DNA of 13,386 bases from GCA-2732805 sp964516605 (lineage in GTDB: Bacteria > Pseudomonadota > Gammaproteobacteria > Coxiellales > Coxiellaceae), in the NCBI GenBank assembly GCA_964516605.1, contig CAZFAA010000053.1:1-13386 (forward strand), given 5' to 3'. The notes below the pieces were generated by a model. It saw only the letters and a program-made list of their open reading frames with translations. It was not told the DNA's origin and searched no databases. Both the position numbers and the translations under genes were made by a program. Within the stretch, counting starts at the first letter, position 1; every line of letters begins with the position of its first letter. Below, piece after piece: positions 1 to 8,513 of this stretch.

Positions 1-756
1 ACAGTTGATCTTGAATCCGTGCCGACCGAAATTGAACCTCTAGTCGTTGAGTTAAACAATTTATTTTACCGTCTTGATAGTGCTTTTGAACGCAATAAAC
101 GTTTTACGGCTGATGCAGCACATGAGCTTAAAACACCTCTGGCTGCGTTGAGCACACAAACTCAAGTGGCGTTGCGCGCGCAAACTGCAGAAGACCGTAA
201 ACAAGCACTGCTTAAAGTACTGGCCAGCGTCAACCGCAGTACCCATATGGTGCAACAATTACTACCCCTCAGTCGCATGGATCCTGAGGCCTCATGTATT
301 AAGCCCGAAAAAATACACTTAAGCCATCTGGCAACGGAAGTAGCGGCACTACTAGCCCCCGAAGCGATTGCTAAAAATATTGAACTGGAACTTGAAAGTC
401 CCGAATCAAAAGCTGTTATTCTAGGTAATCCGACGTATATCACCATCTTGATTCGCAACCTCGTTGACAATGCAATCCGTTATAATAATGAAAATGGTTT
501 TGTGAAAATTAATATTGAAGAAGTCGATACTAAAGTGATATTAAGTGTGACAGATGATGGCCCTGGAATTCCACAAGATCTGCGTGAACGCGTTTTTGAG
601 CGCTTTTACCGCATCATTGGCAATAAAACAACTGGCAGTGGTCTAGGTCTTGGGATTGTCGCTCAAATTATTCAACTGCATAAAGCCAATATTGAATTGG
701 TGACACCAGCTAATGGCAAAGGTATTCAGTTTCGGGTAATTTTTGATAAAGCGTAA
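1..756 (+). CDS. Sensor histidine kinase, QseC/PmrB-like, 3' part only
   Basis: Inner-membrane two-component sensor that autophosphorylates on His and passes the phosphate to a response regulator, which should lie upstream outside the window. The frame is open from base 1, so the gene enters from the left; the visible part is 251 residues. Seen in order: the end of a HAMP-like linker, the dimerisation/phospho-acceptor motif HELKTP (His codon 121-123), the N box RNLVDNA (about 451-474), the G1 box DDGPGIP (553-573), an F-box-like RVFERFYRI, and the G2 box GSGLGLG (634-654). All catalytic boxes are intact. The phrase FTADAAHELKTPLAAL is typical of the QseC branch. A GTG at base 19 could be read as a start, but the reading frame and family alignment continue upstream of it. 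The membrane and sensor regions are missing, so the signal sensed cannot be told. No strong terminator follows. Confidence 0.93.
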   Translation, partial: TVDLESVPTEIEPLVVELNNLFYRLDSAFERNKRFTADAAHELKTPLAALSTQTQVALRAQTAEDRKQALLKVLASVNRSTHMVQQLLPLSRMDPEASCIKPEKIHLSHLATEVAALLAPEAIAKNIELELESPESKAVILGNPTYITILIRNLVDNAIRYNNENGFVKINIEEVDTKVILSVTDDGPGIPQDLRERVFERFYRIIGNKTTGSGLGLGIVAQIIQLHKANIELVTPANGKGIQFRVIFDKA

Positions 757-972
757 TTGTGTCACTACGTTGCACAACAACACAGAACGAAAGCAATAAG
801 TCAGGACGCCCCTCTTGCACGCCCAGTTAGCTCAGCTGTGAGAGCAGGTTGAAGGAAAGTTTAAGCGAGCAACCGAGTCTATACGCAATGATTTGAGCAG
901 CACAGAGATGTTTCATTTAAAATGAATTACAGATGAGCAAATCTTGTGGGGACTGACTTATTACGACCTACA
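757..972. other. Intergenic gap between convergent kinase and MFS genes
   Basis: No convincing ORF is seen. The gap holds the tRNA-like fragment at 821-850 and a weak 6-base hairpin at 912-926 (TTCATT, loop TAA, AATGAA) with no T-run, so it is not a convincing terminator for either neighbour. The two genes converge here, yet no standard intrinsic terminator is visible. Confidence 0.5.
821..850 (+). pseudogene. tRNA 5'-half remnant (tRNA-Lys-like)
   Basis: Bases 821-846 look like the start of a tRNA: a 7-base acceptor strand GCCCAGT, T8-A9, a D stem GCTC paired with GAGC around the loop AGCTGTGA, then an A. The stretch GTTAGCTCAGCTG is the usual start of many gammaproteobacterial tRNAs, and AGAGCAG with a following TTGA resembles tRNA-Lys. 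The rest fails: GGTTG (847-851) finds its complement CAACC only after an 18-base gap instead of a 7-base anticodon loop, and no T arm (GTTCRA) or 3' acceptor strand follows. I read it as a decayed tRNA or a partial copy such as an integration scar. A chance resemblance is possible. Confidence 0.45.
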
Positions 973-2541
973 TTACTCATCCTCAGACGGTACATACTCC
1001 TTCATCTTCAGTAAAATATTTGTCGCAATCATCGCCAAACCCAAAAACACCAAGCAAGACAACATCGCATACTGAACTGACTTTAAGGCTGTAAGTTGCG
1101 CGGTACTAAATAGAAAATAACGCATCGGTTCTGGGTATAATAATAACACACCGTGAACTGAATTCGGATGAGCCACCACCAAATCAGCTAGATGAAGCTT
1201 ACTTAATACAGATAGATTCAGATTATTCGTCAGCTCTAGAAATTCCAACCTGCCTAACCGTGTAGATAGTATTGTTCCGATTGATGTGGCAATAATCACT
1301 CCAACGTAAACACAAGAACTCACCACACTCGAGGAACGTGCCGCTTCCTCAGGACTCAAAGCCTCGATAGCCATAGCTGGAAATGCTTTCATAGCCATAC
1401 CACAGCCAACCCCAATAATAAAAAATGGTTCCCACACCAACGCATAACGCATGTGTGCATTCAAACACACAAACCAAATAGCACCTATAAGCAATATAAA
1501 TAGCAACAGTTGAATGCACGCTCCAATACCAATTTTATCGTAAAGTTTTTCGACAATTAATACGGATAGCGTCAAACCAATACCGAGAGGGATGACTGCA
1601 AATCCAGCCTGATAGGCGGAATAATTCAGCAATAACGGATTTTGCAGGTATAAATTTCCGAAGAACAGTATACTGATGATCATGTAGCCACAAATAAACA
1701 TCCCAATACAGCCCAACATAAAACGTGGACGTCTAAAATAAGCAAAATTAATAAAAGGTATTTTATGCACGTGACGCTCAACCCACGGTTGAGAGGCCAT
1801 AAATAACATACCAATGATTAATAAACTAATGGTTACAGGATTTCTCCAACCTAATGCAGCCGCTTCAATTACATCGTAAATAAAAAAACCAAAGCCAAAA
1901 ATAAAAATTAAAAACCCAATAAAATCTATCGTTACTTTTTTGTTACCAGGACTATGCTTATGGGATCCAATCAGCAAAAGCACAAGCGACAAAAACATCA
2001 TCAGAGCCACAAATTTGAATACGTATTGCCATCCAATCGTTTGACAAAAAATACCACTCAAAAAAGGACCAAAACCCATACCCAATCCAACAGCAAATGC
2101 CCAACCCGTTGAAACAATACCCTGCTGATCGCTGGGGAAAGTGACTTTCATTAAAGCAAGCGTACCCGGCATAATAATCGCAACACCAACCCCTTGGATA
2201 AAACGTCCTAGAATAAAAGGCAGTGTATGTTCGGACATACTGCACACCACAGCGCCCACTATAAAGATAATCGTACCCACACCATTCATATTACGACGTC
2301 CAAAACGATCGCTGAGCAACCCGCCCAAAATCATAAACATCAGCGCTGCTAAAACGTAAGCATTACTGGTCCACTGGAGTTGGGATGGATTTAAATTCAT
2401 TTGAATACGAATTGGAATCATAGCATTGGTGGTGGCAGTCGTTGAAAAAGCAACGATACATATGGCCAGGCACATCGCAAAAAACACCAGCCATTTTTGT
2501 TTAGTCGACACCTCACATTCCATCACTCGAGCATCATTCAT
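973..2541 (-). CDS. MFS transporter, DHA2 (EmrB/QacA-like) family, 14 TM
   Basis: Inner-membrane transporter of 522 residues, the length usual for 14-helix DHA2 drug:H+ antiporters. Seen: a hydrophobic first helix (about residues 17-36), WTSNAYVL in helix 2, motif A GGLLSDRFGRR (73-83), the motif-B-like GRFIQGVG (112-119), and an antiporter-type motif C, GLGMGFGPFLSG (152-163). Many hydrophobic segments continue to the C-terminus. The acidic residue usual in helix 1 of DHA2 proteins (LDxTxVNVALP) is not there: this region reads FSTTATTNAMIPI. Substrate and coupling are therefore uncertain. The ATG at 2541-2539 is preceded by AGGAG (complement of 2549-2553) at 7 bases, which supports this start. 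It is divergent from the nuclease operon and shares a 56-base promoter region with it. The substrate cannot be named from sequence. Confidence 0.9.
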   Translation of the reverse strand: MNDARVMECEVSTKQKWLVFFAMCLAICIVAFSTTATTNAMIPIRIQMNLNPSQLQWTSNAYVLAALMFMILGGLLSDRFGRRNMNGVGTIIFIVGAVVCSMSEHTLPFILGRFIQGVGVAIIMPGTLALMKVTFPSDQQGIVSTGWAFAVGLGMGFGPFLSGIFCQTIGWQYVFKFVALMMFLSLVLLLIGSHKHSPGNKKVTIDFIGFLIFIFGFGFFIYDVIEAAALGWRNPVTISLLIIGMLFMASQPWVERHVHKIPFINFAYFRRPRFMLGCIGMFICGYMIISILFFGNLYLQNPLLLNYSAYQAGFAVIPLGIGLTLSVLIVEKLYDKIGIGACIQLLLFILLIGAIWFVCLNAHMRYALVWEPFFIIGVGCGMAMKAFPAMAIEALSPEEAARSSSVVSSCVYVGVIIATSIGTILSTRLGRLEFLELTNNLNLSVLSKLHLADLVVAHPNSVHGVLLLYPEPMRYFLFSTAQLTALKSVQYAMLSCLVFLGLAMIATNILLKMKEYVPSEDE

Positions 2542-2581
2542 GCATTAACTCCTGTATGAACTACCGATAAAGCGGTTTAAA

Positions 2582-2597
2582 TGTTATTCTACCGCCC
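2582..2597. promoter_or_regulatory. Overlapping divergent -10 elements between MFS and addB-like genes
   Basis: On the plus strand TATTCT (2585-2590) lies 7 bases before the ATG at 2598. On the minus strand TAGAAT (2591-2586) matches 5 of 6 consensus positions and would start an MFS transcript near 2579 with a leader of about 38 bases containing the AGGAG site. The two boxes overlap by 5 bases, so a single symmetric -10 region may serve both directions. No good -35 box is seen on either side, so the assignment is tentative. Confidence 0.4.
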
Positions 2598-5231
2598 ATG
2601 CATTATCAGACCCAGTCCAGCTTAGAGCAAATTGAAATCAACATCAACACCTTGGTTCTCACTGCCAACCAACGCTTGAGCTTGCGCACACAACAAGCTT
2701 ATGACAAAAAACAAATTCAGCTGCATAAGACCAGCTGGCTAACGCCGCTTATCCTACCCTTAACAACCTGGTTGCAACAAAGTGCTGCAAAACAGTTACA
2801 ACAAATAATATTATCGGCTCCTCAAGAATTGTACCTATGGGAGTCTATTATTCGACAATGCTGTGATGATGTAGAGCTGATCAATCCTAGCGATACAGCA
2901 GCAACAGCGGCAAATGCTTGGCAAACACTGCATTTGTGGAATGCACCACTCAAGCATCTTGCTGATCAGAGCAACCAAGAGGTTGCTTTATTTTATCAAT
3001 GGTGCCTGCAATTTGAAGCATTACTCAAATCCAATCACTGGCTCAGCACAGCACAAATTCCAAGTGCATTAGTACAACACGTTGCACGGATTTTAAATAA
3101 CAACCCCATTCAATCTATTCTGCTCATTGGTTTTGATGAGCTACCCCCTGCTGTCGAGAAATTGATTACAGCATTCGACACACATGTGCAGGTTTCATTG
3201 CTACGCATTGAAAAAAAAGCTAGCAGTATTGTACAAACCACTTTACACGACCAACAAACTGAAATGCAAACCATGGCGGCATGGGCTAAACACCATACTG
3301 ACCTTATGCCGCATGCAAAAATTGGCTGCATTATTCCACAACTTGAAACCTTACGGCGTGACTTATTCAACACATTTAGCGAAACCTTTAGTCCCGAGCA
3401 ATTACTCCCAGGCGCCCTACCTGCCGAACGAAAATTCAATATTTCAGCAGGCCAACGCATGAGCGATTACCCTATTATTTACTGCGCACTCCATGTGATA
3501 GAGTGGCTATACAGTACAATAGACCTTCGTGCTATCGGCACACTACTGCAATCACCTTATCTGCATCACGATCCGAATGAACAAGATGACGCAGCGCGTA
3601 TTGATTGCATGCTGCGTGAATTCAAGGAAGCGGAACTACCCTTTCATGCTATTTTTGAAGCAGCTCATAACATACCGTTGGAAACACGTTTAATCAATCG
3701 GCTACGCGAGATCAATACAAAATTGAAAGCAATTCCCAGTGTTGCCACCTTATCACATTGGTCACGTTTGATGAGCGATCTACTGGATACGATTGGCTGG
3801 CCTGGCTACCGCACTTTAAATAGTGAAGAATATCAAATCGTGATGCGTTGGCGTCAATTATTAGTGGAATACACACACTACACGCTCGTGTGTGCTGATC
3901 AGATCACGTTATCTGAAGCACTGTATCTCCTGCACAAACAGACGCGTAACACTATTTTTCAATCAGAAGGCAGTCAAGCACGTGTGCAAATTCTCGGAGT
4001 CTTAGAAGCTTCTGGCAATGATTTTGATTACATGTGGGTTATGGGTCTGGATGATGATACATGGCCTGCCGCACCAAAACCCAATCCTTTTATTCCCTAT
4101 GCCATGCAAAAAGAATGGCATATGCCCCACGCCAGTGCTGAACGTGAATTACTCTATACAGAGCAGATGATGCACCGTTTGTGTCACAGCGCTGAACACA
4201 TTATCTTTAGTAGCCCACAATTTGAAGGAGATAAACAAAAAAATACCAGTCGATTATTACAAGACATTACTTACCTCTCTTTTTCATCACCTGATAGCCA
4301 CAGTAATGAACACGAGCAAATACCGCCGCAGCCACTGGAATTCATTCAGGATACATTTGCCCCAGCCCTCACAGACACGGAAGTCATTAAGGGTGGTGCC
4401 TTCATCTTGCAACAACAATCTGACTGCCCTTTTAAAGCTTTTGCCTCACTACGCTTAAAGGCCACAGCACTACAGCAACCTCAATTGGGTATCCGTGCAG
4501 AAGAGCGTGGGACACTAGTACATACTGTATTAGAACGTATTTGGCGACAACTTCAATCACAAGAACAACTTAAGCAGCTGAGTACTCAGGCACTGGATGC
4601 TTTAATAAAACAATCTATAACATACGCTATAACCGATTTACGTAAACCCACTGATTCAACTTTTAGAAAACACTTATTGGCTATTGAAGAAAAGCGTATG
4701 CAGCCACTGATGCAGCAATGGTTTGCTTATGAAAAAGAACGCCCTGCTTTTTACATCAGTGCATTGGAAGCGCCTGCTCACATCACCTTGAGCACACTGC
4801 GCTTATTTTTACGGATTGATCGCATTGACACCTTAGCAACAGGAGAGCGGATCATTATTGATTATAAAACAGGAACCAATAGTATCAGCTCGTGGTTTGG
4901 CGAGCGCCCCACCAGCCTACAATTACCTTTATATCTATTTAGTGATAGCACCTACGCTGGACTGACTTATGCACAACTTAGGGTAAATGAATGCAGCTTT
5001 AAAGGACTTATGTGCTCAGACGCAGTTAAACAACAACTACCTGGAACGACTTCGATTGAAAAATACCAACTCAAGTGGTCTGAACAAATCGAACGCTGGC
5101 GTGCTAACCTCTATCAATTAGCTGTTGAATTTGAATCAGGCGTAGCCAGTGTCACACCAACCAATGCCAGCACCAGCTGTGCCTATTGTGATTTAAAGCC
5201 CTTATGCCGTGTGGAGATGGCCTCATGCTAA
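2598..5231 (+). CDS. addB: AddB-like PD-(D/E)XK nuclease subunit (TIGR03623-type)
   Basis: Partner nuclease of an AddAB-like double-strand-break resection complex, 877 residues. The N-terminal part begins with LVLTANQRLSLRTQ, the degenerate helicase-like start known in this family, and has no Walker A lysine, so it should not hydrolyse ATP itself. The C-terminal nuclease is complete: GTLVH (His642), RIDRID (Asp741), IIIDYKTG (Asp755, Lys757). Four cysteines fit the AddB iron-sulfur clamp: Cys610 just before the nuclease and Cys861, Cys864 and Cys870 (C-x2-C-x5-C) near the end. No Shine-Dalgarno sequence precedes the ATG; the upstream bases are ACCGCCC with a -10-like box just before. The next gene overlaps by 7 bases, implying translational coupling and a shared complex. 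Automatic pipelines would call it 'PD-(D/E)XK nuclease family protein'. The symbol is by analogy with Coxiella AddAB. Confidence 0.85.
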   Translation: MHYQTQSSLEQIEININTLVLTANQRLSLRTQQAYDKKQIQLHKTSWLTPLILPLTTWLQQSAAKQLQQIILSAPQELYLWESIIRQCCDDVELINPSDTAATAANAWQTLHLWNAPLKHLADQSNQEVALFYQWCLQFEALLKSNHWLSTAQIPSALVQHVARILNNNPIQSILLIGFDELPPAVEKLITAFDTHVQVSLLRIEKKASSIVQTTLHDQQTEMQTMAAWAKHHTDLMPHAKIGCIIPQLETLRRDLFNTFSETFSPEQLLPGALPAERKFNISAGQRMSDYPIIYCALHVIEWLYSTIDLRAIGTLLQSPYLHHDPNEQDDAARIDCMLREFKEAELPFHAIFEAAHNIPLETRLINRLREINTKLKAIPSVATLSHWSRLMSDLLDTIGWPGYRTLNSEEYQIVMRWRQLLVEYTHYTLVCADQITLSEALYLLHKQTRNTIFQSEGSQARVQILGVLEASGNDFDYMWVMGLDDDTWPAAPKPNPFIPYAMQKEWHMPHASAERELLYTEQMMHRLCHSAEHIIFSSPQFEGDKQKNTSRLLQDITYLSFSSPDSHSNEHEQIPPQPLEFIQDTFAPALTDTEVIKGGAFILQQQSDCPFKAFASLRLKATALQQPQLGIRAEERGTLVHTVLERIWRQLQSQEQLKQLSTQALDALIKQSITYAITDLRKPTDSTFRKHLLAIEEKRMQPLMQQWFAYEKERPAFYISALEAPAHITLSTLRLFLRIDRIDTLATGERIIIDYKTGTNSISSWFGERPTSLQLPLYLFSDSTYAGLTYAQLRVNECSFKGLMCSDAVKQQLPGTTSIEKYQLKWSEQIERWRANLYQLAVEFESGVASVTPTNASTSCAYCDLKPLCRVEMASC

Positions 5232-8200
5232 CAGATCAACAAGCACGCCTGAATGCTCTCAATACAAAGCAGTCTTTTATCGTACAAGCACCTGCAGGCT
5301 CAGGTAAAACCGAATTATTAACACAGCGTTTTCTAAAATTACTGACTCAAGTTTCCTCACCTGAAGAAATCATAGCCATTACGTTTACACGTAAAGCCGC
5401 CAGCCAAATGCGTCACCGCATACTATCAGCGTTAACACGAGCCTGTGATGGTCATAGTCCAGACGAACCGCATAAACAACTCACCTTCACATTAGCCCAT
5501 GATGCGCTGCAATCCGATCGACGTCATCAATGGCATATTCTGGATAACCCCAATCGCTTGCGTATTTTAACGATTGACGCATTAGCTGGATTTTTAAGCG
5601 CGCAAATACCAATTCTTGCTGGATTTGGCAGCAAACCAACTATTACTGAGGATGCCAAGGCACTCTATAAAGAAGCCGCCAGTCATTTACTTCACTCAAT
5701 CACACAGCAAAATTCCTGGTCAACGCATATCGAAACCTTGCTACTACATCTGGATAATAAAGCCGAACGCGTTATTGAGTTACTGTGTTCTATTCTAGCC
5801 AAACGCGAACAATGGCTTCCGTATATTTTAACCTACCATAGCAATACCGATCTCTTGCATGCACAGTTAGAGCAGGGGCTTGTCAATATTGCCTATGAAA
5901 TCATTTGCCATACCCATACGGCATTACAGCCTCATCTTGATGAACTCATACAACTGCTCGCACACGGCGCGCAAAATTTAGCAGCTGAAGGTGTTACCGC
6001 AGATCCGGCTTTGCATTTTCTCAACCACAATCCACTGCCAAGCGATGTGGCACAACTTGATGCCTGGAAAGCGTTAGCTACCCTCCTGCTCACACAGGAC
6101 GATCACTTTAGAAAAAGTATCGATAAACGTCAGGGCTTTCTGGCTAAGAGCGCTGAAAAAACACGCATGCTGCAATTATTAGGATTGTTTTCAGAAGATA
6201 CTTTATTACATGATCATGTTATTCAATTAAAGTACTGTCCAGATCTGCATTATCCTACCGCACAAAAAAAGATGATTACCGCTCTGACACAATTACTCCC
6301 TCTTCTCTACGCACAACTGCGCTTAACCTTTCAAAAATACAATGAAATCGATTTTGTAGAACTGAATTTAGCCGCATTAAGAGCATTAGGTGAAGAAGAA
6401 GAACCAACAGATCTAGCGTTATACCTTGACTATCAAATACAGCATTTACTGATCGATGAATTCCAAGATACCTCCATTACTCAATATACGCTACTGGAGC
6501 GGCTCACGCGTGGTTGGGAATTACATGATGGACGCAGTTTATTTTTAGTTGGGGATCCTATGCAATCCATCTACCGATTTCGGGATGCTGAAGTGGGGTT
6601 GTTTATTCGAGCGCAAACTCAAGGAATTCACGCGTTACCACTGACGCCACTGACACTGCAAAACAACCACCGCTCTGATAAAAAAATTATCACGTGGATT
6701 AACAAACAATTTAAGTCTATTTTTCCAACCCACGCTGATATAGCAGAAGGTGCTGTACCTTACGTGGAGTCCATTCCCACTCAAAATTACGAATCAATGG
6801 GTGTGCACTGTTACAGTTTTTTAGATGCACCAGCGGCTCAAGAAGCATTAACCGTTACCCAACTCATTCACACCCTACAAACCAAACACCCCGACGATTC
6901 GATCGCCATTTTAGTGCGTTCGCGCAATCAATTGCGTGATATCATAACACTCTTGCACGCACAACGTGTGCCTTTTGAAGCGCTGGATCTTGAAAAATTA
7001 ATTGACCTACCTGAAATTCAAGATCTACTGACTTTAACCCGTGTCGTATTACACCGTGAAGATCGGATTGCTTGGTATGCTTTATTGCGCAGCCCTATCT
7101 GTGGGCTCACCTTACACGATTTACATCATTTATCACAGCTGAGCACGCAACAGAGCCTATGGCAAACGATACAAAGTAATCCCATTTTATCGGCTGATGG
7201 CCAACAACGCCTACAGCGTATTCGTACTGTATTAACTGCTTATTTTAATGAACACTATCGTAAACCCTTTGAATTGGCCTTGAAAGGACTTTGGCAAGCA
7301 TTGGGGTTTACTGAAATTCTATCATCACAGCAACAGTATAATGCACTCAATTTTTTTAAACTCATTGCACATCAAGTGGATTCAGGAAAGCCAATTATCA
7401 ATATAGAGCAATTGATGCAGTACTTAAGTAAAACTTATATTGAACCTCAAAAAACAACATCACGCTTATCCATTATGACCATCCATAAATCAAAAGGTCT
7501 TGAGTTTGATCATGTGATCTTGCCAGGGCTGCATGCGAAAACTGCCACAGACCAGCACCAATTAATGCTGTGGTTAGAACGACCCAATTATCTCGGCAAT
7601 ATTGATTTTGTTTTAGCCCCTATTAAACAAGCCAATACCAATACTGATTCCATATACCATTATTTACAACGCCATGAAAAACGAAAACTTGTCTTTGAAA
7701 CAGCACGCTTGTTGTATGTGGCCACCACCCGCAGTAAAAAATCCCTGCACTTAATGGCCTGCTTAAACACCAATGAACACGGGGAAATTTTATTTCAACC
7801 CGATTCCTTTGCACACATGCTGCAAGCCGAATTTATCAAAAATATCCACCCTCATGCACCACACTTAAGGGATGAACAGATCACAGCGATTCCTCAACTG
7901 ATGCGCATTCCATCAGGATGGACTAGCTCATACAGCATTACATCTGAAGAACATAACTTAGAAAACCCACTTCCACCAATCGATCACGATACGCACCGAG
8001 TCCTGGGTACCGTGATGCATCTATTACTGGCTGATGAAACACAGCGCTCCATAGACTGCGCAAAACGCCTTCTACGTCAGCACGGATTCAATGCAATGCA
8101 ATTGCCTCAAGCGTTAGACAAAATACAACTGATGCTACTCAATTTGCAAAGCAACGCCCATGCAAAATGGATATTCGACTCCACACATCAGGATGCACAT

Positions 8201-8506
8201 AATGAATACCCGATCACAGCGATAATTAAAGGAAAAATACGTCACCTTATTATTGATCGTACTTTTGTGGAGGATGGTATTCGTTGGATTATTGACTACA
8301 AAACCACCGTACCAACAGATGAACACCATGACGTATTTTTAAAGCAACAACTGGAACTACACCGCGAACAATTAGAAACCTATGCTTTGGCCTTACAGGG
8401 GATAGAAGTACGTCCTATTAGATTAGGACTGTACTTTCCAGTATGCGGCCTATGGATTGAAGCCTTAACCATCACCGCTTCCCAAACAGAAACGAAACTT
8501 CTATAA
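5225..8506 (+). CDS. addA: AddA-like UvrD/Rep-family helicase-nuclease
   Basis: ATP-driven SF1A helicase with a C-terminal nuclease that processes DNA ends for RecA recombination together with the preceding gene. It has 1093 residues from the chosen start. Helicase motifs: Walker A APAGSGKT (Lys28), Ia FTRKAAS, II LIDEFQDT (Asp411-Glu412), III GDPMQSIYRFR (443-453), V MTIHKSKG (751-758), VI VATTR (Arg836). Nuclease: GTVMH, Asp1011 in IIDRTF, IIDYKT (Asp1024, Lys1026), and QLETY (Gln1049, Tyr1053). Both activities look intact. An upstream in-frame ATG at 5204 exists, but the ATG at 5225 has GGAG (5213-5216) 8 bases before it and gives the normal N-terminus, so I prefer 5225. It overlaps the upstream stop codon by 7 bases. 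RecB is the main alternative, but the paired AddB-type partner with cysteine clamp argues for AddA. Confidence 0.88.
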   Translation: MLTDQQARLNALNTKQSFIVQAPAGSGKTELLTQRFLKLLTQVSSPEEIIAITFTRKAASQMRHRILSALTRACDGHSPDEPHKQLTFTLAHDALQSDRRHQWHILDNPNRLRILTIDALAGFLSAQIPILAGFGSKPTITEDAKALYKEAASHLLHSITQQNSWSTHIETLLLHLDNKAERVIELLCSILAKREQWLPYILTYHSNTDLLHAQLEQGLVNIAYEIICHTHTALQPHLDELIQLLAHGAQNLAAEGVTADPALHFLNHNPLPSDVAQLDAWKALATLLLTQDDHFRKSIDKRQGFLAKSAEKTRMLQLLGLFSEDTLLHDHVIQLKYCPDLHYPTAQKKMITALTQLLPLLYAQLRLTFQKYNEIDFVELNLAALRALGEEEEPTDLALYLDYQIQHLLIDEFQDTSITQYTLLERLTRGWELHDGRSLFLVGDPMQSIYRFRDAEVGLFIRAQTQGIHALPLTPLTLQNNHRSDKKIITWINKQFKSIFPTHADIAEGAVPYVESIPTQNYESMGVHCYSFLDAPAAQEALTVTQLIHTLQTKHPDDSIAILVRSRNQLRDIITLLHAQRVPFEALDLEKLIDLPEIQDLLTLTRVVLHREDRIAWYALLRSPICGLTLHDLHHLSQLSTQQSLWQTIQSNPILSADGQQRLQRIRTVLTAYFNEHYRKPFELALKGLWQALGFTEILSSQQQYNALNFFKLIAHQVDSGKPIINIEQLMQYLSKTYIEPQKTTSRLSIMTIHKSKGLEFDHVILPGLHAKTATDQHQLMLWLERPNYLGNIDFVLAPIKQANTNTDSIYHYLQRHEKRKLVFETARLLYVATTRSKKSLHLMACLNTNEHGEILFQPDSFAHMLQAEFIKNIHPHAPHLRDEQITAIPQLMRIPSGWTSSYSITSEEHNLENPLPPIDHDTHRVLGTVMHLLLADETQRSIDCAKRLLRQHGFNAMQLPQALDKIQLMLLNLQSNAHAKWIFDSTHQDAHNEYPITAIIKGKIRHLIIDRTFVEDGIRWIIDYKTTVPTDEHHDVFLKQQLELHREQLETYALALQGIEVRPIRLGLYFPVCGLWIEALTITASQTETKLL

Positions 8507-8507
8507 T
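8479..8507 (+). promoter_or_regulatory. Promoter of the 5'-nucleotidase gene
   Basis: TTCCCA (8479-8484, 4 of 6 consensus), a 17-base spacer, then a perfect TATAAT (8502-8507). The TAA stop of the upstream helicase gene is inside this -10 box (8504-8506). The next bases are GCGCCC, a GC-rich discriminator of the kind found at stringently controlled promoters, and then the ATG at 8514. Transcription would start at or within a base or two of the ATG. Confidence 0.6.
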
Positions 8508-8513
8508 GCGCCC

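Noticed and set aside
162..470. Minus-strand ORF of about 100 codons inside the kinase gene
   Set aside because: It is antisense to well-conserved kinase motifs and has no recognisable protein features or ribosome binding site.
19..756. GTG at base 19 as the start of a short kinase
   Set aside because: The frame is open to base 1 and the upstream residues continue the QseC-like linker, so this is the tail of a longer gene.
821..900. A complete functional tRNA gene
   Set aside because: There is no 7-base anticodon loop, T arm or 3' acceptor strand; only the 5' half fits.
912..926. Hairpin TTCATT-TAA-AATGAA as a terminator for the kinase or MFS gene
   Set aside because: The stem is short and AT-only, and no T-run follows on either strand.
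5204..5224. Longer N-terminus for the AddA-like protein (MPCGDGL...)
   Set aside because: The residues do not resemble the family, while the ATG at 5225 has a well-spaced GGAG and gives the usual start just before the Walker A region.
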